Shown: positions 43,613-54,383 of the stretch, piece after piece | Layout: every line of letters starts with the position of its first letter | How positions within the stretch are numbered: position 1 is the stretch's first letter | Program-made: the position numbers and the translations under genes | Notes under the pieces: model-generated | The model's database searches: none | Seen by the model: the letters and a program-made list of their open reading frames with translations, nothing else | Told to the model about the DNA's origin: nothing | Source of the DNA: Cordilura impudica | Lineage: Eukaryota > Arthropoda > Insecta > Diptera > Scathophagidae | Reading direction: 5' to 3' | NCBI GenBank assembly: GCA_963682025.1 | Contig: OY821518.1 | Coordinates: 236,198,152-236,262,151, forward strand | Length of the DNA stretch: 64,000 bases

Positions 43613-44540
43613 ATGGCGTTATAATTATGAAACACGAACATGCAGTAAATTACAAAATAAAAATACAACAACTACAACTATAAAACAATTACCAATCAAG
43701 AGCATATTCAAAGAAGAGTAATTCAACCGAAGAGACCTAAAGAAATCAAAAAAGAGTGACGTTGTAATTATGAATTACTTTATGTATTTGTTCCTTTTAC
43801 TCCTGCAAGGAACATAGCGCCGCTATGTGGTCCGGGTATAATGAGTTTGTGCTGATATTTATAATTACCAAAAACATTTAACCTAGACCCATCGCTTATT
43901 ATTCCGACTCTGAATCCGTCTGTCTGTCCGTCCGTCGTCCGTCGTCCGTCTGTATGTGTGTCCATGTTATGAAACTGCAGGTCGCAATTATGAATATATT
44001 TTGATAAAATTTTGTATATTTTGAAATTGGTGTCAATCGGTGCATATGCAGACCAGTCGCCATGTACATGACCCCTATGAAATTGAAATAAAATGCCATA
44101 AGTTAGTTAGTTAATTATTCTTTATTTTAATTTCAATTTTGTATTACAATTTTTCTTCAAGGAATATGAATAAAATTAGACTATGACTGTTTGTCGTCAG
44201 TCGACAAATTTGGTTTGTGTGTGTTTATTACATCCATTAACCAGTAGTACAAAAAATCCCTATAGGACAATTCTTACTCATATTCCCCATATCAAAACCG
44301 AAAATATTGCATAGATTTTTCTCAAATTTGATTTTTTTTTTGTTAAAAATATTTGACTTTACTAATTATGGTCAGGATCGGTCCATTTTTCGACCTAGTC
44401 CCTATATAAATAGAGCATCCGATATGCACTTTTTCAGATCTGCAGGCAAAAAATTAATGAAAGTTATCAGATTTAGTTTATGCTTCACTTCGTTGTATGT
44501 TTTAAGGTTTCGGTCTAGATTGTTTATAATTTTCTTCCTT

Positions 44541-45022
44541 GTTCATTAATAAAAAAAAGTGTTCAAAACATTTTTGTTTTAGAATAACAAAGCCTCTCAA
44601 AAAAATTATTTATTTGCTCATTTATAAGAGAAAAAAAATTAAACTTCATTTATGTAATGAAAATTCACACAAAAAAATTTGTCAGATCACTCTTAGTAGG
44701 AAGGCATTTGCCTTTGATACTGCTTCCTATCTCCTCTACTTAGTTTCTGCAAACAGAAGTGCCAATTTTCGCCCATTCATCCGCCCATTTATCGCCTTTT
44801 CGAGACCATTCTCAGTAGAAACCAAAAATCAAAAATCAGACTTCAGTGTCACCCGCCAAGCTATTCTAAAGACTCCGTGAAAATTTCAACAAGATCGATC
44901 CAGCCATTTTGTTGCCATATGTCCGATACCTTAATTTTACACTTAGCAAAACTTTTATTAAAATTAAAAAACGCAAACTATTATTTTTATTGGTTTTATT
45001 TTTTAAACGGCAATAATATATA
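44541..45022. other. Unassigned AT-rich stretch
   Basis: An open frame at 44539-44880 has no family match. Nothing else recognised. Confidence 0.35.
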
Positions 45023-45274
45023 CTAGCAGATTCTAGCCCTCGAAATTCGAGTGCAAATTCTAGGAAATTTTACTTTTTCATTAAATAAAGACCCTAAAGG
45101 TATGCTAATCAATTATAGCCAATTCACAAAACAACACAAAAAAACAAACTCATTTTTATTACAAACACATTAACAAATTTAATAAACACACACATAGCAT
45201 TGTATAATTTTATGTATGTTTAGTAGAACAAAACATCGGTCACAAGAAATCGCCTGGCCTATTAATATTATAGA
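45023..45274 (-). mobile_element. Helitron family D, short complete copy (252 bp)
   Basis: Minus strand from TCTATAATATTAATAGGCCA, TTTCTTGTGACCGATGTTTT to CTCGAATTTCGAG, GGCTAGAATCTG and CTAG. Both flanks are A/T with no duplication. A deletion removes about 130 bp between GTTCTACT and AACATACATA relative to longer copies. Confidence 0.9.
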
Positions 45275-45275
45275 T

Positions 45276-46076
45276 ATGAAAAAAAAGCTATGATTTTGAA
45301 CCTCACACTTATCTTAATATGTAAAATATAAAAGTCAATATTATTTTAATGGTGGTTCGACTACTTCATTGAGCCACTGTACATATTCACGTTTATGAAG
45401 ACGTATAAATAAAAATTTTACGATATTTTATCAAAGTTGATATTTTTTTAAACTTACTTCTAAGATAATACTGAAAATTTAAATTATCAAAACAATTTTT
45501 TCATATTTAAATTTTTGACATAACATTTCGTTTTGTTTATGTTTTATAAACAGGCCCTTCATTTAGTTTAAATACTAATCTTTTAGTTTTTTACAACATT
45601 ATTTAAATTTACACCTTTCATTTTCGGCTTGTATTTTGCATTTTAAGTGTCGAAATATAAATTACAGCTGAAAATAACAATTGATATCAGAAATAAATAA
45701 CAGATTTTATTTCATGACAACACTGCCATAAAATATAAGGTGGTGGCCCTGACCGAACTTGCTAAATTGTCGTCAATGAATTTGTGAGTTGTTAAGCGAA
45801 AATGTTTTCCAATTAAGAGCCGAGTTTAACAGTTAACAAATTGTATAACGCTTTATTTAAAATGTTTGATAACGCGAGTTTAACTAAACTTAGTTTAATT
45901 GGCATTCCAAAAACTCGACATAAAACAATCAACTGAACATTTAAACAACTTTTTAAACATTTATATTATTGGTAAAATAAAACTATCAAATGAACATTTA
46001 AACAACTTTTTAAACGTTTGTATTACTGGTACAATAAAATAGCTCTTAAAACTTGGCTGCACAAACTAAATAGTTC
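45276..46076. other. Unassigned AT-rich stretch
   Basis: No proteins or element ends recognised. A phrase AATGAACATTTAAACAACTT is repeated in slightly altered form near 45930 and 45990. Confidence 0.4.
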
Positions 46077-46084
46077 CTATTTAC

Positions 46085-46815
46085 CAGAGTTCAGAAATAA
46101 ACACACACTGAATAAAAAACTCGTACATATATGTAAACAAACATAACTTAGACCAACACACACATATTTTTATTTTCATATCAATTATGTTTGTTTTTAA
46201 ATTTTCTTCGGTGCCCAACACAATCATGACTGTGTTCGTTTCAATATTTCGTTATTTACACGAACATTTTTGTATCACGTACTTTTTGTTTCAATCACAC
46301 ATAAAGCATACATTTTTGAGTGTTGCTTTATTTGAAGTTCATGTTCTGGTACGTGTACTGAAAAAAAAAAAAAAAAAACAGAACATGTACAATAAACAGG
46401 TTCGAGTTCAGTTATATTTTAAACACGACTTAAAATATAACTGAACTCGAACCTGTTTATTGTACATGTTCTGTTTTTTCTTATCACACCAGCCACAACA
46501 CGACTTAAAATATAATTGAGCTCGAACCTGTTTATTGTACATGTTCTGTTTTTTTTTTTCAGTACACGTACCAGAACACGAACTTCAAATAAAGCAACAC
46601 TCCAATATGTGTGGTTTATGTGTGGTTGAAACAAAAAGTACGTGATACAAAAATGTTCGTGTAAATAACGAAATATTAAAACGAACACAGTCATGGTTGT
46701 GTTGGGCACCGTAGAAAATTTAGAAACGCACATAATTGATATGAAAATAAAGATATGTGTTGGCTGCTTTTGAACAGAACATTGTGTGTTTCATGTGTGT
46801 ATTTTCTGAACCTTG
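46085..46815. mobile_element. hAT-ended foldback element, copy 1 (731 bp)
   Basis: Ends CAGAGTTCAGAAATAAACAC and (inverse of the right end) CAAGGTTCAGAAAATACACA. An exact 8-bp duplication CTATTTAC flanks it (46077-46084, 46816-46823), as expected for hAT transposition. Almost the whole element is one inverted repeat: about 350 bp of left arm is mirrored in the right arm with the fold point near 46430. A block of about 66 bp (CAGAACATGTACAATAAACA then GGTTCGAGTTCAGTTATATT) occurs once in the left arm and twice in the right. No coding capacity. Open frames in both orientations encode the same residues because of the palindrome. Confidence 0.9.
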
Positions 46816-46823
46816 CTATTTAC

Positions 46824-47004
46824 ATATAAAAATTTCGTTAAAATTACTTTCAGCTTTTGTAATATAAACTACAAAATTTTATGTATGAAAACTTCAACTA
46901 TGGAACCGTTTGATATATTTTATTATATCGGTGTTGATAAAATTTTTGTTAGAAACTCTTAATTTAGACTTAGGTATATTTACTTAGTTTGATAATTTTT
47001 GTAC
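46824..47004. other. Short unassigned spacer
   Basis: AT-rich DNA between the foldback element and the next INE-1-like copy. Confidence 0.3.
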
Positions 47005-47690
47005 ACTATACCACTGAGTGTTAAGGGTATAATGAACGACTAAGAATCACTTTCTAAGTCGATATAGCGATGTCTGTCCGTCTGTCTGTCTGTCTGTCCA
47101 TGTAAACCTTGTAATCAAATTACAGTTTGCAAATATGAATATATTTTAATGAAGTTTAGTATGTAAGCTTTTATGGGCCATATAACTATTGAAATTAGTG
47201 CCGATCGGTGCATATTCAGTCGCCATACAAATGACCCCTATGAGATTGACTTAAATTGTCGTAAGGTCCAAATTATAATATATGTAGATCTAGGTCAAAT
47301 TTGTCTTGCCTGTGTTTATTACACCCATTAATTAGTACTCTAAAAATAAATCCTGTTAAGTCATAGTCCCCATATAAAGCTGCTTCCGGATCTTCACTTA
47401 AATCTATCAAACAACAAAATTCTTGCACAGATTTTTCTCATATTTGGTTTGTATATAATTTTGCAAAAAAAATAAGTGACTGCCAAATATGTTCAAGATC
47501 GGTCGATTTAGTGCCCCCATAAATATAGCATCTGATAAGAAATTTTTCATATCTGCGGGCAAAAAAAAAAATAAATAAATAATAATGCAACTCAAATTTG
47601 GTTTATGTGTATATTCTATATCCAACTAGTTGGATCTAAGATCCTTTCTCTAAACGCATGTTATAGGGTATCGTTTTTTCTTATTCGTTT
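47005..47690 (+). repeat. INE-1-like repeat, family B, copy 7 (diverged)
   Basis: Starts ACACTATACCACTGAGTGTT, has GTCTGTCCGTCTGTCTGTCT (47070 region), CCATACAAATGACCCCTATG and TGCTTCCGGATCTTCACTTA, and ends ATGTTATAGGGTATCGTTTT. The terminal hairpin is lost. The most diverged of the long copies. Confidence 0.8.
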
Positions 47691-48649
47691 GTAATAAGAT
47701 TATTCATAAAACCTTAAATAAAACGCAATCATTTAAACTCTACTTCAAATTACTTACCGAATTTAATTATTTCTCAATATAACTGTAAGACCTCAAGTTA
47801 AAAACATCTTAAAATTCATCAAGACATTTATCTGGTCAACACAATTGAATCTCAATTATTATTTAAATTTTCCAACTTTCATTAATATGTATTAACGAAT
47901 ATATTTTTTATTTATAAGCAGTATATCTTGATCTGAGGTATTAATAACTATTAAAAATTCAGCTAAGTTTATTGAAAAGAAAACTGTTTAGAATAATTTT
48001 TTTTTTTTAACTCCTTTACATTAAAAATATCTTAGTCAAAAAACTGCTTCGTATTAATTGCGTTAATTAATTATTTCTTGTTTTTTTTTTTTTTACAGAA
48101 AATGCTACTTGATTTGAACTGAGGTAAATAATTCATAAACAATATATTTAGTATTATTTGGATACATTATTTGCTAAATCGATTAACTCCTCTTACTGAT
48201 TGATGAATATTTTAATGCCAAGCGCTTGGTTGACGGCTGACTGTATAACAAATTTCTCTAACAACAAAATGGTTTTAATAGTATTAATCCTAGTTGTTAG
48301 AGAAATTTCCTTTGAATGTAAAGACATGAAAATGTTCATAAATCAGAAAGTGCAGTTAATCGATTTGGCAAGTGAGGCATCCATTCTAGAACTTTTAGAA
48401 TTGAAAGTAATTCATTAAGAATATATTCGATTCCAATAATTCGATGGAAAAACGACACTATTTATTTTACCGTGTTGACAAATTTTTGAATATTGGGATT
48501 CGCTGGGTCAGCTCTAGATTTCGAGAATTTTTATTTACCAACACCGACGGTCGTTTTTATATTTTGCGTATCGATATTTTTTTTTCTCATAAAACATGCA
48601 AATTTAAACAACAACGCTGTGAATTGATAAAAAAAAAAAAACATCGTTT
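47691..48649. other. Unassigned AT-rich stretch
   Basis: Open frames at 48200-48418 and 48444-48839 have no family match; the second runs into the repeats at 48650. Two poly-T tracts near 48000 and 48080. I see no element ends. Confidence 0.4.
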
Positions 48650-48692
48650 TATACCCTCCACACCACTGTACAGAAGGGATATAGCTGTATTT
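48650..48692 (+). repeat. INE-1-like family C, 5' terminal fragment
   Basis: TATACCCTCCACACCACTGT then ACAGAAGGGATATAGC is the family C start seen at 35305. It is cut short where family B copy 8 begins inside a T-run. Confidence 0.65.
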
Positions 48693-49462
48693 TTATACCC
48701 TTTACCGCTATGTGGTCCGGGGTATAAGGAGTTTGTGCTGATGTTTGCAGCTACCAAAAATTTTGACCAAAACTCACCTTTTCGAATCACTTTCGATTCA
48801 GCAATGTCCGTCCGTCCGTCCGTCTATGTGTCTATGTAAATCTTGTAATGATACTACAAGTCACAAATATGAATATATTTCGATGAAATTTGGTATTTAC
48901 ACTTTTATCAACCATATGACGAAAGCTTTTGACATTGGTGAAAATCGGTGCATGTTGAGATCTAGCCCCCATACAAATGACCGCTATCAGACTGGCTAAA
49001 ATGGTCGTAGATACAGATTATCATATATATATGGATCAAATTTGGTGTATGTGTGTCTATTATACCCATTAATGATTAGTCCAAAAATAAACCGTATAGC
49101 ACCATTCTTAGTTAACATCCCCATATAAAGCGGCTTCCCGATCTTCGCAATTTATCAAAAACCAAAAATATTGCATAGATTTTTTTCAAATTTGTTTCAT
49201 ATGTATGTATTTTTGAGACAATTACGTGACTTTATTTAATTGGTCCATTTTTTTGGCCTAGTCCCCATATAAAAATATCATCAGATATGAACTTTGTAAT
49301 ATCTGCAGGCCACAAATTGAAAACAACTAGACTTATATTTGGTTTATGCTTCTTTTCTATATCCTGTTATTGCTTCAGCAAAATTGGATCCAACACCCTG
49401 CCTCGAAACGCATGATGTAAGGTGTTATTGGTCTACACCGACTATAATTTTCTTGTTTTTAT
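48693..49462 (+). repeat. INE-1-like repeat, family B, copy 8
   Basis: Starts TATACCCTTTACCGCTATGT, has CCGTCCGTCCGTCTATGTGT, CCCATACAAATGACCGCTAT and ATTTTTTTGGCCTAGTCCCC, and ends GGTCTACACCGACTATAATT, TTCTTG, T-run. Full length but diverged. Confidence 0.85.
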
Positions 49463-49613
49463 TTTTAAAATATTTTAAATCTAAATTTAAAATTATATAT
49501 AAAGAACTTCTTGGAATCCAAAGAAAATTACAATTGTGGGTAATGTATTGAGCTCTAAACAATTTCCATAGCACCATAAATGAAACGAATTGTGTTTTTT
49601 TTATATGTATATA

Positions 49614-49656
<43 letters not shown>

Positions 49657-49895
49657 GTAAATAAAACAACAGTTTTCGAAGAATCTTACGAAGTATCGGC
49701 TTAAAAAAAATCAATATTTTAAAGTTCGAACACATAGAAACAAATGTCAATGAAAACATTACAAAGGAACTGAATATTTTTTTACATGATAAAAAATAAT
49801 TGATGAGCTATATTCAGAAAAAAAAAAATTAATTGTATATTATTCTTTGGAGAATGTTTTTTTAGGTTTTACAAAAAATTTCAATATTTCACTTA
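49463..49895. repeat. AT-rich spacer with a 41-bp poly(A) tract
   Basis: The run of A at 49615-49655 is the longest homopolymer in the window. No recognisable retroposon body precedes it, so it may be a simple repeat rather than a poly(A) tail. Confidence 0.5.
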
Positions 49896-49972
49896 TCTAT
49901 AATATTAATTGGCAAGGCGATTTCTTGTGACCGATTTGAAACCTTCAATTGCCATCCGAATTTGACAAAAAA

Positions 49973-50537
49973 AAGTAAGAAAATTATATTCGGTCTAGAC
50001 CGACCATATGATACCCTATACCATGCTTTAGAGACCCTATCTTTCGGTCCAACTAATTCGATATAGAAAATAAGCATAAACCAAATTTGAGTGGCATTGT
50101 TACTATTTTTTTTGCTGCAAATATGATAAAGTTCATATCGGGTGCTATATTTATATGGGGACTAGGTCGAAAAATGGACCGATCTTGACCATATTTAATA
50201 AAGTCACTTATATTTTGAAAAAAAAAATATACAAACCAAATTTAAGAAAAATCTGTGCAAAATTTTTGTTTTTTTGATAGATTTAAGTGAAGATCGGGAA
50301 GCAGCTTATATACTGATTAATGGATATAATAAACACATACAACACCAATTTGACTGAGATCTATATTATAATTTGGATCTTATGGCACTTCATGTCGGTT
50401 TCATAGGTTTCATTTGAAAGTGATTCTGAGTAGATCGGTATAATAAAAGATGGGTCTAGGTCAAATATTTTTGGTAGTTACAAACAGCAGCACAAAGTCA
50501 TTATACCCGAACCACATAGTGGTATAGGGTATAAAAA
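49973..50537 (-). repeat. INE-1-like repeat, family B, copy 9 (internally deleted)
   Basis: Plus-strand left edge AAGTAAGAAAATTATATTCG and right edge GTGGTATAGGGTATAAAAAT. The GTCCGTCCG tract and about 200 bp around it are missing between CATAGGTTTCATTTG and AAAGTGATTCTGAG. Inserted in an A-run of the Helitron. Confidence 0.85.
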
Positions 50538-50650
50538 TACCCTATTCGAAATGTATTTCATTTTAGCTGTCCACCATATTTACATATTTGCACCGCCTGA
50601 AACATTTTCCACATATGTACATAAAACACATATTTAAACTTCAAACAAAA

Positions 50651-51455
50651 CAAGTAAGAAAATTATAGTCGGTCTAGACCGACTATACGATACCCAATAC
50701 CATGCGTTTAGAAACCCTATCCCTAAGGCCCAACTAACTGGACATAGAAAATAAGCAAAAACCAAATTTGAGTGGGATTTTTATTAATTTTTTTGGCTGC
50801 AGATATGAAAAAGTTCATATCGGATGCTATATCTATACAGGGACTAGGTCCAAAAATGGACCGATCCTGATCATGTTTGGTAAAGTCTCTTGTATTTTGC
50901 AAAAATATATACAAACAAAATTTGAGAAGAATCAGTGCAATATTTTTGTTTTTTTATAAATTTAAGTGAAGATCGGGAAGAAGCTCTATTTGGGGCCTAT
51001 GACTAAGAGTTGTCCAATAGGGATCATTTTTGGACTACTGATTAATGGATGTAATATATACATACAAACCCAATTTGACTAAGATTTGTATGATAATATG
51101 GATCTTATGGCAATATATGTTGATTTCATAGGGTTCATTTGTATGGGGGCTAGGTCTGAACATGGACCGATTCTCACCAATTTCAATTGCGTTCATCCCA
51201 TGGCCGATAAAAGACTAAATGCCAAATTTCATCAAAATATATTCACATTTGCGACCTGCAGTTTGATTGCAAGCTTTACATGGACACACAGACGGACGGA
51301 CGAACGGACGGACGGACATCGTTAAATCGAATCAGATAGTGATTCTGATTCGATCGGTATAATTAAAGATGGGTGTAGGTCAAATATTTTTGGTTGATAC
51401 AAACAGCAGCACAAAGTCATTATACCCAAACCACATAGTGGTATGGGGTATAAAA
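50651..51455 (-). repeat. INE-1-like repeat, family B, copy 10 (full length)
   Basis: Plus-strand left edge CAAGTAAGAAAATTATAGTC followed by the palindromic hairpin, then the complete body with a GGACGGACG tract expanded at 51290-51316, and right edge CCACATAGTGGTATGGGGTA then TAAAAA. Second insertion into the same Helitron. Confidence 0.9.
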
Positions 51456-51583
51456 ACTATACAATGAATTTGAATTGCGAATTGGCTGAAATTGATAAGC
51501 ATACCTTTAGGCTTTTATAAAATTATTTATTAACAAACTCAGTTATATATCTTCTGTGTGTTCAACAAATATTTATAATTGAA

Positions 51584-51975
51584 CTAGTATAGCACAGCAC
51601 TCGAAATTCGAGTGCAAATTCTAAGAAATATTATTTTTTCATTCAATTTTGGCTTCCAATGTTTTTTTTAATATCTATATATATATATAAAATTCATGGA
51701 TATTTAAATGTTAATCAATTTTAGCAATTCACAATTCAGCACAGAGCATCTGATATATAATTTAAATCATTCGCATTAACAGGGCGTAACGAATTATTAT
51801 AAATATTTTATATTATTTAATGTAATATATTTTTAAGACAGATTAAACATAAATCTTATCATTCTCAGCTTCTCCTCCATACGAACTGTAACTATGCCAA
51901 TTTTCACACTCCTCCGTACCCGCATATTGCTTAAAAAAGGAACTAAAAATTTACCTTCAAGTATTAATATATAGA
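51584..51975 (-). mobile_element. Helitron family D, complete copy (392 bp) nested in another Helitron
   Basis: Minus strand from TCTATATATTAATACTTGAA to CTCGAATTTCGAG, TGCTGTGCTATA and CTAG. Removing it joins TATAATTGAA to TGAAAAAATAAATT, which is the continuous sequence in the related Helitron at 27709-28140 (TGTAATTGAATGAAAAATAA on the minus strand). It is the short counterpart of the minisatellite-bearing Helitron at 6571-11486. Confidence 0.95.
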
Positions 51976-52124
51976 TGAAAAAATAAATTTTTCTACAATT
52001 TGCACTCGAATTTCGAGGGCTGGGCTCTGCTAGTTATAACAAACATGAATAAAAATTATATTTTGAGTTGGACAAAAAAATAGGATCAATTTCGAAAATT
52101 ATATTTAGTCAGTATTTAGTTGTA

Positions 52125-53054
52125 AAGGGTGATTTTTTAAGAGCTATAGGAAAGTTTTCCAAAAAAAAAAACACACATAAAATTCAGAAAAATGCATGAA
52201 ATCTTTATTTGAATCGATAGTACGGTCCATATAATTTAATGTTTGAAGATTATTTCATGCAAATGTTGACCGTGACTGCGCCTCAAATGGTCCATCCGCT
52301 TAGTCCAATTTTGGCATAATCTTTCCAACATTTCGGCCGGTATCTCATGAATAAATGCTTCAATGTTGTCTTCCAATGCGTCAATTGAAGCGGGATTGTC
52401 TGTATAGACATGAGCTTTAACATAGCCCCACAAAAAATAGTCTAAAGGCGTTAAATCGCACGATCTAGGCGGCCAATTGACCGGTCCCGAACGTGAAATA
52501 AAATGTTCACCAAACTCGCCTCTCAATAAGTCCATTGTTGCGCGTGCTGTGTGGCATGTGGCACCGTCTTGTTGAATCCACATGTCATGCAAAGGCTTCA
52601 CACCTAAATCCTTCCGCAAAATTTTCCACGTTGTTGAGTAACAGAGGCCCAATTGCTGCGAACGGCGACGAATCGATAATTGATGGTCATCATTAACACT
52701 GGCCGATACAGCTGCGATATTTTCTTCAGTTCGCACTCTACGTAAGCGTGTTGGTGGTTTAATGTCCAACAATGTAAATTTGGTTCGAAATTTAGTCACA
52801 ATAGCCCGAATAGCCGCTTCAGTGGGTCGATTAAACTGACCATAAAATGGAAGAAGCGCGCGATGAACTTTCTTAACAGAGCACGCATTTTGATAATAAA
52901 ATTCAATAACTTGCAAGCGTTGTTCGTTTGTAAGACGATTCATGGTTAAATTATAGACCAAACTGAAGATGTTTGACAATGAAACAAAACACGAAACGTG
53001 CGTCAGCTGTTTAAACCAGTGTTGCCAAAAAGAACATAGCTAAAAAACACCCTT
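52125..53054 (-). mobile_element. Mariner-like element, DD41D (rosa-like) group, 930 bp deletion derivative
   Basis: Terminal repeats AAAGGGTGATTTTTTAAGAG and (inverse of the right end) AAGGGTGTTTTTTAGCTATG, each bordered by TA (52123-52124, 53055-53056). Ends differ from the DD41D element at 16079 in their outer bases, so this is another lineage of the group. It carries one open frame lacking the middle of the transposase. Confidence 0.9.
52236..52979 (-). CDS. DD41D mariner transposase, internally deleted but open
   Basis: 247 residues, ATG at 52979 or, more likely by family comparison, at the internal Met of MNRLTNEQRLQVIEFYYQN. HTH region about residues 13-70 (YYQNACSVKKVHRALLPFYG, RPTEAAIRAIVTKFRTKF), linker RLRRVRTEENIAAVSASV, second HTH LSIRRRSQQLGLCYSTTWKI at about 100-120. 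At residue 132 (LGVKP) the frame jumps to LHDMWIQQDGATCHTA, which holds the second catalytic Asp, then NWPPRSCDLTPLDYFLWG with the third Asp; 41 residues separate them. The first catalytic Asp and about 100 residues are deleted in frame. An intact DNA-binding part without a full catalytic triad would be able at most to bind terminal repeats, possibly as a repressor; that is inference. Confidence 0.85.
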   Translation of the reverse strand: MSNIFSLVYNLTMNRLTNEQRLQVIEFYYQNACSVKKVHRALLPFYGQFNRPTEAAIRAIVTKFRTKFTLLDIKPPTRLRRVRTEENIAAVSASVNDDHQLSIRRRSQQLGLCYSTTWKILRKDLGVKPLHDMWIQQDGATCHTARATMDLLRGEFGEHFISRSGPVNWPPRSCDLTPLDYFLWGYVKAHVYTDNPASIDALEDNIEAFIHEIPAEMLERLCQNWTKRMDHLRRSHGQHLHEIIFKH

Positions 53055-53059
53055 TATAT

Positions 53060-53800
53060 CCTCTATTATTCAGCACATCTTTACACCTTTTTGCCATGGT
53101 GTCCACTAAATCCTGACAAATCCTCTGTGGAATGGCTTACCATAGATACGGATTTTTTTTCCACAATTCATGTTCTTATTCTTATTGTGCAAGTCAACTC
53201 ATAACGTCAACTTAGTTGTCTGAAAACCACTTTTTTGCGGAAAATATGCTTCGAGTCATTCATTATCCTGTTTGAATTGCCATTTAAGTGACATTTTCCA
53301 TTCAGCGTAAGGATGTGGACATAAAGATTGCACCCATGTTTAGCTCTCTTCCAAATATAGACCCAACACTATGCCACGAAGAGCACACTCCCCCCATGTT
53401 TGAATGTTTTTAACGTGAAACGTGGATTCAGTTTAGATATCCATCATTGCCAATTTAATTTATTTTGGATGCGTCCGACCAAAGCATATTGCGCCGTTTT
53501 TGATCATCCCAATCTTTTTGTGCAAATATTTGATTTGGCGAGATTTTTTAGCTAAGGTATTTTTCGTGAGGATGTTTTGCAGAGATTTTTTCGACTAATC
53601 GCCTTCTCACAGCCTTAGTCATTTTGATTTTTGCAGCAGACATGAAAGGGTTTCAACTTGATAGCAACTTTATGTGTTCATAAATAGTTTTCCAGCCTAC
53701 AATGCATTATACACAAAATTTTGTGAACTTTCAATAGATTTCGCAATTTACCGCTGACTTTGGCCCTGTATTTTCATCTTTTTTATGGTAGCACGTTCGC
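53060..53800 (-). pseudogene. Tc1-like transposase remnant (family Tc1-D)
   Basis: Minus-strand fragments in order: MTKAVRRRLVEKISAKHPHE (HTH end), DWDDQKRRNMLWSDASKINL (first catalytic Asp as SDA; family form SDESKINL), FHVKNIQTWGECALRGIVLG, LRMENVT-like pieces, then KKVVFRQL and IPQRICQDLVDTMAKRCKDV, the family's C-terminal helix. Many stops. The end near 53060 abuts the TA-flanked DD41D mariner. Confidence 0.6.
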
Positions 53801-54383
53801 CATCTGAACAATGCTCGACATGACCCATATAACTGAAAACATAAGGCAGGAACTGGATGATAATAAAGTTAATTTTTTTTGTCCTACTCGAACATTCAAA
53901 GGCCTTCGATACAGTCGACCTCTTAATGCTGTGTAATATGCTGAAACATGGTTTTAATTTCTCTTCATCATCTATAAATCTGCTTCAATCCTACCTTTCT
54001 GATCGGTCCCAATCCGATCCGATCTCAAAAACGTTGAATAACACAAGAGGAGTGCCCCAGGGATGCATCCTAGGACGTCTGCTTTTTTCTCTCTATGCTA
54101 ATAATCTGCCTTCACAACTTCTCCGTTGCAAAATTCACATGTACGCCGATGACGTGCAGTTATATTTAAGCAGTCCGACTGTTTCAATTAATCACAGTAT
54201 AAGGAAACTAGAAGAGGTTATGGCCTACTAGCTAGGCTTTATCTTTAACAGCTCTCTAACGTGATCAAATCATATAAATAATGTTATTGGGCAAACTTAC
54301 GTTAAACTGAAATCTCTGTCGTCAACACAATATTTCAAACGTTTGAAAGTAAGAATTCTACTAGCCAAAACATATGTAAATAC

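Larger units (their letters stand above)
41535..43784. mobile_element. Foldback/long-TIR element, family F, with a LINE in its loop
   Basis: The left arm 41535-41708 and the right arm 43638-43784 are inverted copies of each other: for example ATAGTTGTAGTTGTTGTA at the left against TACAACAACTACAACTAT at the right, and TTAGGTCTCTTCGG against CCGAAGAGACCTAA, about 150-170 bp with roughly 85-90 percent identity by eye. Outer ends read AAAGTGTAATTCGTAATTAT and (inverse) AAAGTAATTCATAATTAC. It looks like a MITE whose central loop was hit by the LINE. Confidence 0.75.
41501..44540 (+). repeat. INE-1-like repeat, family B, copy 6, split by a foldback element
   Basis: The first 25 bases (TATACCGTATAACGCTATGT) are at 41511-41530 and the body resumes at about 43812 with CGCTATGTGGTCCGGGTATA and TTGTGCTGATATTTATAATT, running to TCGGTCTAGATTGTTTATAA and TTTCTTCCTTG at 44540. 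Between them lie the foldback element and a LINE. A region of about 60 bp around 44100-44200 (GTTAGTTAGTTAATTATTC) is extra. Confidence 0.65.
49896..52033 (+). mobile_element. Helitron family D hit by three later insertions
   Basis: Starts after A with TCTATAATATTAATTGGCAA and ends CTCGAATTTCGAG, GGCTGGGCTCTG and CTAG before T. Its own sequence is in four pieces: 49896-49972, 50538-50650, 51456-51583 and 51976-52033. Read in order they match the uninterrupted Helitron at 27709-28140 (reverse strand), including TGTCCACCATATTTACA, GCACCGCCTG, CAGTTATATATCTTCTGTGT and the 3' hairpin. The gaps are filled by two INE-1-like copies and a reverse-oriented Helitron. Confidence 0.9.

Noticed and set aside
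46187..46733. Two overlapping open frames on opposite strands encoding almost the same peptide
   Set aside because: Consequence of the palindromic foldback element, not two genes.
49615..49655. Poly(A) tail of a SINE or LINE
   Set aside because: No retroposon body or target duplication could be recognised upstream.
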